Assembly: GCF_016906535.1 (NCBI RefSeq)
Contig: NC_057385.1
Span: 3,534,001 to 3,598,000 of the forward strand
Length of the DNA: 64,000 bases
Origin: Rhizoctonia solani
Taxonomy: Eukaryota; Basidiomycota; Agaricomycetes; Cantharellales; Ceratobasidiaceae
Reading direction: 5' to 3'
Part shown: positions 21,186 to 32,029 of the stretch, one piece after another
Layout: the number at the start of each line of letters is the position of its first letter
How positions within the stretch are numbered: the first letter of the stretch is position 1
The notes under the pieces: model-generated
What the model saw: the letters and a program-made list of their open reading frames with translations, nothing else
Told to the model about the DNA's origin: nothing
Database searches by the model: none
Translations under genes and position numbers: made by a program

Positions 21186-21906
21186 TTTTTTTGCAATTTT
21201 GATTTTAAGTATGCCAAAAATAAATATGATACATGCATACCAAATCTACAAAAATACAAAAGAATTCTCCTTAAAATCAATGCTGGACAAAAATCCACAT
21301 TAGTGTAATGCATATAACTTAAATTTCTCCAGGTTTCAGCACAATATGGGCATGGAGAGTGGTTAGAAAGAAAGCCAATGAAAACAAATGTTGAATATGT
21401 ACCTTTGTCAGGGATACAACCATTGATACTATGGGATTCCATGTCACTTCTGTGTATACGTGCCTCTTAGTAGCCCTTGATATCCAACTATGCATTTGGG
21501 TCCAGATAATGAGTTGTATGCAAAGAGGCTCAGGACATGGAAGCTGCCAGCTGCACTATACCACTTGTATATCACAGTTCTGTGTAAAACAGTCCATGCA
21601 AAGACTTTGATTCTAAAATTATAATCAAGGTAGATCATGTTTATGCTTGCCAATTGATTTTGTGTGTTTGAACCAATACACACACACAGCTGTATTGTGT
21701 CCAAGTTTCTTTGGCACAATATTACAGTGTTATGAAAAAAAGATTCAAAATTCAACCAACCAAAATAGCTAAACATATATGTCAGACAAAATATGTACAT
21801 CAAAATGGCTTAGAGTGCATTGCCCTGTTGATTCCAGATGGCACCTAGGCACAGTTGATTAGACACAACAAACAAACAAGTGAGTGCATAGATACCCTTC
21901 ACCAAG
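21186..21906. other. No gene recognised
   Basis: AT-rich unique-looking sequence beginning with a T run. Frames of about 90-120 codons on the minus strand have no domain features and no second copy in the window. Confidence 0.5.
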
Positions 21907-22267
21907 TGTTATAGATATGACATTGTTTCATTCACCTGTAGTTATTTTATTATTTACACAAGTAACATTACAGCAAATAGAATGCAATAAAGATGCAAAA
22001 TAAGGATTTCAAGGTCCCTCTGTCCAATTAAAACCTTTGCAAAACATACAGGCATCAGGAATACCCTCAATATGCAATATCCTCTGCATATATGCTGTTT
22101 TATCCTTTTATATATAAATAAATTCAGCTGAGTAGATAAGAAGTAAGTACCAATATTTTCCTTGTTTGTAGTATCTATTATACAAGATTCTATCTTGTGG
22201 CTACACACAGAAATAGTCAAGGTCCCCCCTGTTGCATAGGCAAGTGCTCTGGCAATTAACCAGTGCA
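21907..22267 (+). mobile_element. LTR1 5' fragment
   Basis: TGTTATAGATATGACATT.. matches the first about 350 bp of the solo LTR at 34,041 and of the remnant at 3,135, then breaks off where a SINE-like copy starts. Confidence 0.8.
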
Positions 22268-22439
22268 GTCATAAACAGAGGAATATAGAATTAGCTGGAA
22301 TTGAACCAGCTTGACCACTAAGCCATAGAGTGTTGTTATTCCTCTGCTGACAACCCATGATTACACCTGCTACCCCCCAAATTTGGGCTTGGGCCAGCAT
22401 GCAACCACTTGTACTGGTCATGTGACCATGTCCAGGACA
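22268..22439 (-). repeat. SINE-like repeat, copy B
   Basis: 172 bp in minus orientation, matching copies A and C. It lies between an LTR1 fragment and an LTR2, in both cases at a breakpoint. Confidence 0.6.
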
Positions 22440-23196
22440 CTCAGTAACTGGGAGTTGTGGTCTAGGTCCTGCTATGGCTATTCTAAGCATTCACACTAAT
22501 GACTTATTAGGATTAATTGGTCTTTATGTATCAAATAGCTCAGACTGTACCTCTCATGTAACTTCCCCTTTTTACATCATGTATATAGTTGTTTGTTATC
22601 CCTATGGGGCATATAAAGCCCCTGAGGGAGACCCTTTGAATGCATCCCCATTTCCATCCCATTTTTACCTTTTGTGTGAACCTGAAGATCTGAGAGATCT
22701 TCTTTACTTAGTTTGGAATATCTTATTTTGCTTTCTTAGCCTCTTGAGCTCACTGAAGTTAACCTGCAAGATATCTTGGTGCATATAGCCTCTAGCAAGG
22801 TTCCAACAGGCATTAGGTAGCAAGGAAAGGCTCTAGGGCAACCTTGAATCTCTTGAGTAAGTCAGTTGGGAGAGTTTAAGGTTGTTAAAGCAGCATATAC
22901 ACTTTAATTAAGTGCAATCTCAGCCAAATAAATTACTAACAAATCTAGATAAATTACAGTAAGTAACTAAAGACTTAGTACTAACTTCTATACTGTAGGT
23001 ATAAGCACAACCAACCACCTGCAACTGCAGTAATTGCTTGATTATTTGTTAAGTGTAGTGTTCACCCTGATTACCAACCTGATTTACCTTTATATAGCTA
23101 GTCTATTGCCTTTTATATCAATAGATATTTAATCTATTAACTACTTTAGTATCTTCTGTACTTAATTACATAGTCCCAATACCCTACTCTTTAACA
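22440..23196 (+). mobile_element. LTR of family LTR2
   Basis: A TATA region (GGGCATATAAAGCCCC, about 22,606-22,621) and the end CTCTTTAACA at 23,196. It aligns with the minus-strand copy at 31,203-about 32,000 and more weakly with LTR3 (33,371-36,028). Its 5' start is unclear, lost next to the SINE-like copy. Confidence 0.65.
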
Positions 23197-24251
23197 CCAA
23201 GGTACCAGGAGCTCAGAGGTAGAGGACCCAGGGAAGTCAAAGGGACACTGCATAAAAGGCAGTGTGAAAAGTGCAAAGTGTGGACAGCAGCAACAACAAC
23301 ATGCTAGTGGATGAGATTGGAGCTCCTGCCACCAAGAAGCTGACCTTGGGTGGAGGACCAACCAGATCTACATTGAAGACAAGCAGCCCCTCTCTAGCAA
23401 TACACCCAAAGCTCATTAAGATGCAAACAATAGGTGCTGGCAACAATGCTTCTCTACTGATGCAAGGCAAGGTTTAATTTGCAAGGTATCTCAAAGAACA
23501 CAAAGATGCACAGGAGCAGACCACTGCAATGGTTCCTGCCCATGAAGGCAAAAATTTGTTCTCATTATTTCTCTGTAAAGCAAACCCTGGTCATTACTTC
23601 ACAAAACTGACAATTGGGGGGCATACTGTGCCAAATCTATATAGTTTACTAGGCTGCCAGGAGATAGAAAGCAGGGAGCACATGCCCAAGGACACTGTGG
23701 ATGCCATAGCCAATACACCTTTTGTTGCTAGGGAAATGGGGAAGCTGATAGAAGACACAGAAGGACAGCAGATGGACCTCCAAACTTCAATGTACCAGCT
23801 GGCCAAAGCATGCACTGAGATGCCACTAGGCTCTGATTTTGCAGTGACCTGGCTAGCAGGGTTGATTGCACACCTGAAGGTAAGTATTAATACTCCCCAC
23901 TCCCACTAAAAAACAACAAAAGTGGTGTTCACACTGAAACACCAACAGGACCTTTTTGTATTGAAGTGCGCCAAACACATGAAGTACTACAAGATGCAGC
24001 TGGAATGATGCAGTTAACAAACCAATGATGGTGGTGCATGAGGGTGGTCTTTTTGACACAGGGCTCCTTAAGGTCAAGAATCAAGGGGAGGACTTGTTTC
24101 TGGATCTTTGAACAACCTTTGTGCAAGGAAAATAAGAAAAAGAAAAAGGTACAGAAAGCAATCCAGAACCACCCTGCTTGGAAAAATGATTGAAAGTCCA
24201 ACATTGACAGAGTACAAGCTTTTTGTAGGCAAGCTTCATGGATTGGCACAT
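23197..24251 (+). pseudogene. Internal retroelement region with two unrecognised ORF pieces
   Basis: Directly after LTR2 come two plus-strand frames: 23,271-23,477 (Ser/Thr/Gly-rich, with LTLGGGPTRSTLKTSSPS) and 23,529-23,909 (FTKLTIGGHTVPNLYSLLGC.., ending near a GTAAGT splice-donor-like site at 23,880). They could be the gag-like start of the LTR2 element. No zinc knuckle, protease or RT motif was found, and no second copy exists here, so the assignment is by position only. Confidence 0.3.
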
Positions 24252-24311
24252 TGTCCTGGACATGGTCCAAACAGACCAGTACAAGTCAGTACAAGTGGTT
24301 GCATGCTGGCC
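24252..24311 (+). repeat. SINE-like repeat, 5' fragment (copy D)
   Basis: The first about 60 bp of the family (TGTCCTGGACATGG.. to GCATGCTGGCC) with a small internal duplication (CAGTACAAGT twice). It ends exactly where element X copy B begins. Confidence 0.55.
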
Positions 24312-24776
24312 TACTATAGGGGTCTGGCTCAAGGGGGGGTTGAGCAGAACCTTAAATCAAATCGCATTTTTCCGCCCAAACCTATTAGATAACCTGCCCT
24401 GAAAATGAAATTTCACCAGTAAACCACGTGATTCCGCATTCATTCATATACCAATCAAGGCAATTTGAAATCATTTGTTAAAATTCATCTCTTCAATATT
24501 TCACATAAAATTGCAGTCATGTGCAGGGACCTATTAGCTAAGGGACCCTGAAAGTGAGATTCTACTAGTGAACCACGTGATTCTGCGTCGATCCATATAC
24601 ATATCATGGCAATTTGAAAACATCAATCAAATTGGTGTACTAATGGCCAAACACAACATGCACCTTCCATTTTTGGAAGTCTCAACTTCCATAAATGGAA
24701 AGAGGGGGTTCTATTGCCCCATATAATGCAGTTTCAAAGATAGATATAGTGTGTGAGAGGAGAAAATGAGAAATGA

Positions 24777-24835
24777 AGTAAATTTAGTGCATTTTTCAGA
24801 AGTTGCCCACTTCAACAAAATGCACTAAATTTACT
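24777..24835. repeat. Palindromic MITE-like element, short form
   Basis: 59 bp with about 19-bp terminal inverted repeats (AGTAAATTTAGTGCATTTT) and the same outer sequence as 14,122-14,300. Confidence 0.55.
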
Positions 24836-25194
24836 TTCACAAATTATGACTAGATTTGCCACCATGGCTGCCCCATCCCCACACTTATGTCCTTTACTCA
24901 AGTTAGCCTTTAAGCCACCTGTATGTTGGTTTGCCAGCTCCTTCTTTCTGCCCATGCTACATGTCTCTGTGTGCTTTGTGTGTATTGTCTACATGATTCC
25001 CTCTCTGTGTTTTTCCTTGTAGATTTCTGTGGTTTGGCTTCTACAAGCAGTTTGCCTTAATTGACATGTAGCTCTCATGCTTTCTATGTATGTGGGCATT
25101 TATTAAAAAAAGAAGAAGAAAAAGAATTGCCACATGAGGGGCAGCACATATAATCAAGAACAATGAACTAACACTGCACACCCCCTACATTGCA

Positions 25195-25670
25195 TCACAT
25201 GCAAATACCACTGCCATAAACCCATGTACATCTCTCCACCCTTCCTCTTGCATGGTCCATCAACTCCAGGTTCAGACAACAGTTGGCCAGTTCCATTGTT
25301 ACCAATTCATTGAACATGGCAAGGTGCTCAACAAAGGCATGCAACCAGTATCCAAGTGGGAGGTTCAAATGCATTGTGTTCAGGCCAATTTTGAGAATAT
25401 TCTCTAGTGCTGCACAGTATGCTTCTTTGTTGTCACTAGAGTACTGCTCTGGATCACTACCAATAAAAAATGTATCTGGGCTAGAAATAGTGAGTTCTTG
25501 TAACTTGTTGGCCAATGTAGGTAAGCCCTTGATGTATTCAGGAGGGGCACCAAGAGAAAGCTGTTGTAGTGCCAGAAATTTGAGCCAAGCTAAAGGTTGG
25601 TCTGTTTACTACAGCATATTTTCTGGAGGATTGTCATGTTCCCCAATCCCTGTTGTCAGAGTTAAGACCT
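25195..25670 (-). pseudogene. Element X ORF, copy B
   Basis: The minus-strand reading contains LANKLQELTISSPDTFFIGS (near 25,515), an Ala/Leu-rich helical middle and ends GSGICM at 25,195. Upstream, at the same place as in copy A, the frame has stops (TAG TAA). The two copies differ by few amino acids, and most differences are CpG-type transitions or single changes. No recognised domain; a short alpha-helical protein of about 140 residues if it is translated. Confidence 0.35.
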
Positions 25671-26335
25671 GCAAGCAAGGGAGTTGACAGAAGAGTGAAA
25701 GGGAGCTGTGTTGCAGCAGCTTGTGCAGGACTGTGATGTTATGGAATGGATAATTTAGACATATGCACCCATAATTGCCAATAGTAAATAGTGCAATCTA
25801 GAGTAATCATACTTGCTCTATCCAAGTATGGGCATGCACATTACTATATTTGGAAACTGGCAGTGCTACAAGACATTTTATACTTTATTTCCTCATGCAC
25901 TTGCATATATACACATTTGATCATGCAAAGTGATCATACTATTATTTCTATTATTTATAGTTTTTTAGTACCATACATTTATATGCAGGAACAGTACTTA
26001 CAGAGCATAGAACAAGTGCAAGTAAGCATGGAAGCACCAGCACTTAGTAATTGCACATAAGTGCCAAAGGTTGGCAGGGCATGCCAATGCCAATATCTTG
26101 GTGGGAAATAGGCATGTTATCATGTAGACAAATACCAATAGGTCAGAGGCACCAGCATCTTGCTTCTCAAAAGGAATTGTCTGATTCTGACCCATATTGA
26201 TGGTTGTAGAGGGAAAAGTCTTGGAAACCTTTTGGAAATATTGTGTTTCTACTGCACCCACTGATCTGTTTGCTGTCATACTTGGAGCTTATGTATATAT
26301 AGCACATATGCATGTGCCCACAAATTTATAGCCCA

Positions 26336-26877
26336 ATTGGTGATGGCAACCTGAGACCAAGTTTGCTGTCTGCCAGACAGTCTCAGGGTCCATTATGTTG
26401 AACCTGGATGATCTCCCTGGTTTCTGCATTTTAGATTCTCATAATTTGTATATAGACCCATGTACCAAGTGATGACCTACTGGCAAACTCTCAGGAAGAT
26501 TGGCAATGGTCACCTTGGGCCAAGTTTACTGTCTGCTGGACAGGCTCAGGGTCCATTATGTTGAACCTGGACAATCTCCCTGGTTTCTGCATTTTATGTG
26601 CTCATTTTCTGTATCTAGGCCTTTGTGTTTAGTGATCATCTACTGGAAAACTCTCAGGAAGATTGGTGGTGGTCACCCTTGGGCCAAGTTTACTGTCCAC
26701 TGGACAGTCTCAGGGTCCATAATGTTAAACTAGACTATCTCCCTGGTTTCTTTATCTTATATCCTCATTCTTTGTGTATAGACCTATATATCAGGTACTA
26801 AATCTACTAGCAAACTCTCAAAAAGATTGGTGATAGCAACCTGAGACCAAGTTCACTGCCTGCTGGGCAGTCATGGG
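26336..26877 (+). repeat. Tandem repeat, 163-164 bp unit, about 3.3 copies
   Basis: Units start at ATTGG at 26,336, 26,499, 26,662 and 26,826 (periods 163, 163, 164). Each carries GACCAAGTTTACTGTC-like and CTCAGGGTCCATTATGTTGA-like tracts with 10-20% divergence. The fourth unit is cut by the SINE-like copy C. Confidence 0.85.
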
Positions 26878-27050
26878 TGTCCTGGACATGGTCACATGAC
26901 CAGTACAAGTGGTTGCATGCTGGCCCAAGCCCAAATTTGGGGGGTAGCAGATGTAATCATGGGTTGTCAGCAGAGGAATAATAGGGCTCTATGGCTTAGT
27001 GGTCAAGCTGGTTCAATCCTGGCTAGTTCTATTTTCCTCTGTTTATGACA
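26878..27050 (+). repeat. SINE-like repeat, copy C
   Basis: 173 bp, the best-preserved copy: B-box-like GGTTCAATCC, and TTTT after the tRNA-like segment. It truncates the 163-bp array. Confidence 0.6.
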
Positions 27051-28223
27051 ATGGGTCCATGTCATAAAGTTCACATACCTTAGTTTGGTGGTTTTTGTCA
27101 AATATTAGTTGCAATACTTCCTTTATTATACTTATGGCTACAAATCACAGGCATCCAGCTTGATCACTTGGTGGTAATGGGTGTCACTTGTAAAAACATG
27201 CAGCCAGGTAGGTTTTCTGACTTCAGCTGCCATTTTGCTCATTGCTGGTATATCATATATCCCCAGAAAGGTTGGGCAAAAAAATGGATAGAAGTGGGAG
27301 AGGTCAACCTTATTCTGCCATGCACTTCTTCATCACTCCAGAGATGCATTACTGGTTTTACAATCCAGAAAGCTGCAAGTAGTTCATGTTTCTTGCATTT
27401 GACACATATCACTGTCTGATCATCTGTTATGACTGGGATTGTCATTTATTTTGCATCCAACAGGCACATAAAGGATTACCTTTAGATTGTGCAATTATGA
27501 TTTCTCTTGTAGCAATCAACAACCCATGTCTGGGGATACTGCAATATCAAGTTGAGCATACCTGAATACTGAATGCTTTTGAATTGTACCTAAGAACATT
27601 ACCTGGGTGTGATACTCAGAAGTATGGTACTTGCACTATAAAGAGCTTCAGATCAAATATGCAAACTGGTAACTATATGTTTGCACCATCACTCAGGTAA
27701 AAGTCTTGCAATAGACTGCATGTTTTGACAGGTTGTGTAGGAGAGGTTGTAATTGTACCCTCCCATATGACAAGTGCCTGAAATGTTGGTAACCTCCTCA
27801 GACATATCATGTTTGTGTGATGCATGTAATTCATTTTTGATCCTTCACATTTCTATTAGTGCCAATGGATCACAATCAGCAAAGCGGCACACATGTGCAG
27901 ATAAATTCAGGTCTATCTGTTGTTATCTCAGTCACTATTCCAGTCCTCAGATGTGTCTGATTGGTTGTCCTCATCTTGATCCCCTCCCTGGCTCCCTACC
28001 TGACTACCTTCTTGCCTGAGTCCTTGCTATTGGGTTATAGTATGAAAAATCCCTTGAATTTCAGAGAATAATGGGATTCCTGCTTTTGTCTGTGATTCAA
28101 ATTGCGTGAGACTTTGTCATTATGGTCTCCTGTGCTATGCGCACCTACTGTCAAAGTTTGGGGCAATTCTATTGAGGTCAGAAATAATCAATTTTTAACT
28201 ACTTTTATCACTGCAGCCTTGAG
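27051..28223. other. No gene recognised
   Basis: AT-rich, mostly low-CpG sequence without a supported ORF or a second copy in the window. CpG becomes somewhat more frequent after 28,100. Confidence 0.5.
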
Positions 28224-28710
28224 GACCGGTTGCCAACCGGTCAATTGGAAATTCAACAAAAATCGTGAAAAATGCGGACCATGACGCACTTTCCAAAAAT
28301 GGAAAGACATTTGAAATTGGTCAAGAACTCGTTGAGAAAACAGCAAAATACATTTGCGGATGCAATTCAGAAACTTTTTTTATTGTCTCACAAGGTAGAG
28401 CTAGCTCATACAATCATTTTGACACCAGAACGATGTTATTTGGCTTAGTATTTGTGGAGATATAATGGAAACAATATACATGTAGAGCTTTGGCGCCAGA
28501 GGGGACCGGTTGCCGACCGGTCCTCCCTCAGAAAATTGACCCTCCCAAATGTCATCACAATAAGGTCTGTATGTGCTCAAAAGATGCGCATAATTTCACA
28601 GAGTACCTCAGTACTAGAACGGCGTAGATTGGCTCAGTATTGAGTGAGATACACGCAAGACAAAGTTGATGGTCTGCTTGACACCAGAGGGGACCAGTCG
28701 CCGACCGGTC
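28224..28710. repeat. Three copies of a 19-nt palindrome, GACCGGTTGCCGACCGGTC type
   Basis: Copies at 28,224-28,242, 28,504-28,522 and 28,692-28,710: 7-bp arms GACCGGT/ACCGGTC around TGCCR. The first has CCAA and the third CAGTCG in place of one arm base set, but the dyad is kept. Copies 2 and 3 share GAGGG before and CCTC after, extending the symmetry. Spacing is 280 and 188 bp in otherwise non-repeated sequence. Confidence 0.75.
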
Positions 28711-28871
28711 CTCAGGGTCCTATGGTGAGGGACGTTTGTGAAATCTCATCACAACCAAGTGTTTAGTAGCTCATAGAATGCAGAAAATTTGGCTCTCTTC
28801 AGTGATATCCTACAATATGCTGAGAAAATTAGTTGCTGAAAATTAGTTATTACAAAGTAGTAGGTTGGTGT

Positions 28872-28988
28872 AGGGTGAACCAAGCTACACTGCAGGGTGA
28901 CCCAAGCTACACTGCAGGGTGACCCAAGCTACACTGCAGGGTGACCCAAGCTACACTGCAGGGTGACCCAAGCTACACTGCAGGGTGA
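28872..28988 (+). repeat. 22-bp minisatellite, 5.3 units
   Basis: Units start AGGGTGA(A/C)CC at 28,872, 28,894, 28,916, 28,938 and 28,960, with a partial sixth at 28,982. The units are identical apart from one base in the first. Confidence 0.95.
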
Positions 28989-29059
28989 ACTGTGATATGG
29001 CACAGGGTGGGAACCAGGTGGACACAACCCACATATGGTGTGAGGGTGGATTATAGGGG

Positions 29060-31150
29060 AAGCATCAGCCCTTCTACAAAAAGTTGCGTACTTTACACAC
29101 AGCAATACCACCATCCCAAGTTAGGGTGAGTCATGTGACAACTGACCACCCATGCCACACAGAATTGCGTACAACATGCAGAAGCATAGCACCATGGCCA
29201 ATGTTAGGGTGAATCACATGACCACCCACCACTCCACTCATGCATAGTTGCATACTTGGTATGGAACTATACTGCATGCAATATGTTAGGGTGAATCACG
29301 TGACCACCTACCACTCTACTCATGCAGAGTTGCGTACTTGGTATGCAACTATACCACCCACAGTTACATTAGGGTGAGTCACATGACCACCCACCACTCT
29401 ACTCATGCAGAGTTGCGTACCAAGTACGCAACTATACCACCCACAGTCATGTTAGGGTGAGTCACATGACCACCCACCACTCTACTAATGCAGAGTTGCG
29501 TACTTGGTACGCAACCATACCACCCACAGTCATGTTAGGGTGAGTCACATGACCACCACCACTCTACTCATGCAGAGTTGCGTACAAGTACGCAACCATA
29601 CCACCCACAGTTATATTAGGGTGAATCACATGACCACCCACCACTCTACTCATGCAGAGTTGCGTACCAAGTACGCAACCATACCACCCATAGTCATGTT
29701 AGGTGAGTCACATGACCATCCACCGCTCTACTCATGCAGAGTTGCGTACTTGGTACGCAACTATACCACCCACAGTTACATTAGGGTGAGTCACATGACC
29801 ACCCACCACTCTACTCATGCAGAGTTGCGTACCAAGTACGCAACCATACCACCCATAGTCATGTCAGGGTGAGTCACATGACCATCCACACTCTACTCAT
29901 GCAGAGTTGCGTACTTGGTACGCAACCATACCACCCACAGTTACATTAGGGTGAGTCACATGACCACCCACCACTCTACTCATGCAGAGTTGCGTACCAA
30001 GTACGCAACCATACCACCCACAGTATATTAGGGTGATCACATGACCACCCACCACTCTACTCATGCAGAGTTGCGTACCAAGTACGCAACCATACCACCC
30101 ATAGTCATGTAGGGTGAGTCACATGACCACCCACCACTCTACTCATGCAGAGTTGCGTACCAAGTACGCAACATACCACCCATAGTCATGTAGGGTGAGT
30201 CACATGACCATCCACCACTCTACTCATGCAGAGTTGCGTACCAAGTACGCAACCATACCACCCACAGTTACATTAGGGTGAGTCACATGACCACCCACCA
30301 CTCTACTCATGCAGAGCATACTTGGTATGCAACCATACCACCCACAGTCATGTTAGGGTGAGTCACATGACCATCCACCACTCTACTCATGCAGAGTTGC
30401 GTACTTGGTACACAACCATACCACCCACAGTTACATTAGGGTGAGTCACATGACCACCCACCACTCTACTCAGGCAGAGTTGCACACAATGTACACTACC
30501 ACACCTACCACGCCACATAAACATGATAATGTAACAACATAATAAAATCTTAAAATAATTTAGCACATATTCCATAGTCAGGGTGAACATACTATAAGCT
30601 TCACTCCTCACTCAATACTGTGTACAGTGCATGCAACTATACCAATCACCTCTAGGTTAGAGTGAGTTGCATAATCACTTACTACCCCTCTTACTCATAG
30701 TTGCGTACAATGTACACTATCATACCACCCTCTGTAGAACTATGGTAAGTCACATGACTATATACACCCTGCCAACCCAAAGTTGTATAAAACAACAAGA
30801 ACAACAACAACAATAACAATAACAATAACAATAAAACATCATTTACACAACCATTCCCACCACACCATGTAACAGCAATAAGAACATAAAAGCATAATAA
30901 CATGATCAAAGAATGTAACAGAATATACCATGTACCAATAAGCTAGAGAGTATCAACTTACAGGTATCATCCCTCTCAAACAAAGCTGCATACATTGTAT
31001 GCAACTATATCACTTGCCTCAAAGTAAGGGTGAGTCACATGACCACCTACCATCCCACCCATACAGAGCTGCATGCATTGTATGCTATCATACCACCCAT
31101 TATAAAGTAGGACTCAAATGACCACTTGCCACCCCTCCCACACAGAGTTG
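29060..31150 (+). repeat. Satellite array, about 84-bp unit, about 17 good plus 5 degenerate units
   Basis: Each unit reads roughly TTAGGGTGAGTCACATGACC, then ACCCACCACTCTACTCATGC, then a dyad with core GCGTACCARGTACGC (or its inverse), then CCATACCACCCACAGT. Units starting at TTAGGGTGA run from about 29,113 to 30,445 at about 83-84 bp spacing. Central units are almost identical; the first two and those after 30,490 are diverged (GCATACTTGGTATG, for example), as in classical satellites. An open frame across 29,504-29,872 exists only because of the repetition and is not taken as a gene. Confidence 0.95.
30788..30836 (+). repeat. AAC/AAT microsatellite
   Basis: AACAACAAG followed by runs of AAC and AATAAC within the degenerate right part of the satellite. 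Confidence 0.85.
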
Positions 31151-31202
31151 CATACAATGTACCAATCACTCACCACACCATGTAAAATGATAGCATGATG
31201 AC

Positions 31203-32000
31203 TGTTAAAGAATAGGGCATTTGGACTATCTAATGATATACAGAATATAGTAAAGCAATGGGTAGATTAAGTATATATGGATATAAATGGTAAGAAGTCA
31301 GCTATATAAAGGTAGACAATATTATTAATCAGGGTGAGCCCTACACTCAACAAGTAACAAGTAATCTAGCAAATACTTGCAGATGCAGGTGGTTGGTGGT
31401 ACCAATACCTATAGCATGAAATATAATAATGAGTCTCAGTCACTTACTGTTATCTATCTGAATTTATCAGCAATTTGTTTGACCAATATTGCGCTTAACT
31501 AGAGTGGATATGCTGCTTTCAATGCCTTAAACTCTCCCCACTGAATTACTCAAGTGGTGCAGGGTTACACTAAAGCCTTTCCAAGCCACCCAGTGTCTGT
31601 TAGGACCTTACTGAAAGCCATATGTGCCACAATACTCTACAGGCTAAGCTAAGTGAGCTAAAGAGGCTAAGAAAGTAAAATAAAGCACTCTGAACTAAGA
31701 GAGAGAAGATCTAATGGTCTTTAAGTTTACAAGAGGGATAAAAGTTGATGAAAGTGGGTGAAAGATGGGATGCATTCAAGAGTCTCCCTCAGGGGCTTTA
31801 TATACCCCAAAGGGAGCACAAATAACTATATACATGATGTACAAAAAGGGAAGTTACATGAGAGGTACCCTCTGAACTATTTGATACATAGGAACCTTGC
31901 CAAGACCATTTAAGGACAATAAGTCCCAGTGAGAGAGGCCTAGAGTTATTTATAGAATGTTCTAGTACATTTATGACTAAAATCCATTAGTCTGAATGCT
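31203..32000 (-). mobile_element. LTR2 copy, minus orientation (right edge approximate)
   Basis: The left edge TGTTAAAGAATAGGGC at 31,203 is the inverse of the LTR2 3' end at 23,196. The TATA region (inverse of GGGGCTTTATATACCCC) lies at about 31,793-31,810. Alignment to 22,474-23,196 is clear between 31,360 and 31,900 and fades to the right. Confidence 0.65.
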
Positions 32001-32029
32001 AAGAATTGCCTTTGGGCATGTTAGGAACT

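Larger units (their letters stand above)
24312..26335 (-). mobile_element. Element X, copy B
   Basis: Inverted relative to copy A and uninterrupted: right-end sequence (GGGGTCTGGCTCAAGG), two diverged internal repeats, the short MITE-like palindrome (24,777-24,835), the ORF, and the left portion shared with 6,328-6,660 and 32,205-32,540. It extends past copy A to about 26,260. The right boundary is approximate, next to the 163-bp tandem array. Confidence 0.65.

Noticed and set aside
29113..29121. A telomere end, from TTAGGG in the satellite
   Set aside because: TTAGGG occurs once per 84-bp unit and never as a perfect tandem, and genes and transposons continue on both sides.
29504..29872. Open frame of 122 codons across the satellite
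   Set aside because: It follows from the repeat period and the lack of stops in one frame. The peptide is itself a repeat and has no coding features.
29100..30500. A CRISPR array
   Set aside because: The whole 84-bp unit is repeated without variable spacers and the genome is fungal. It is a satellite.
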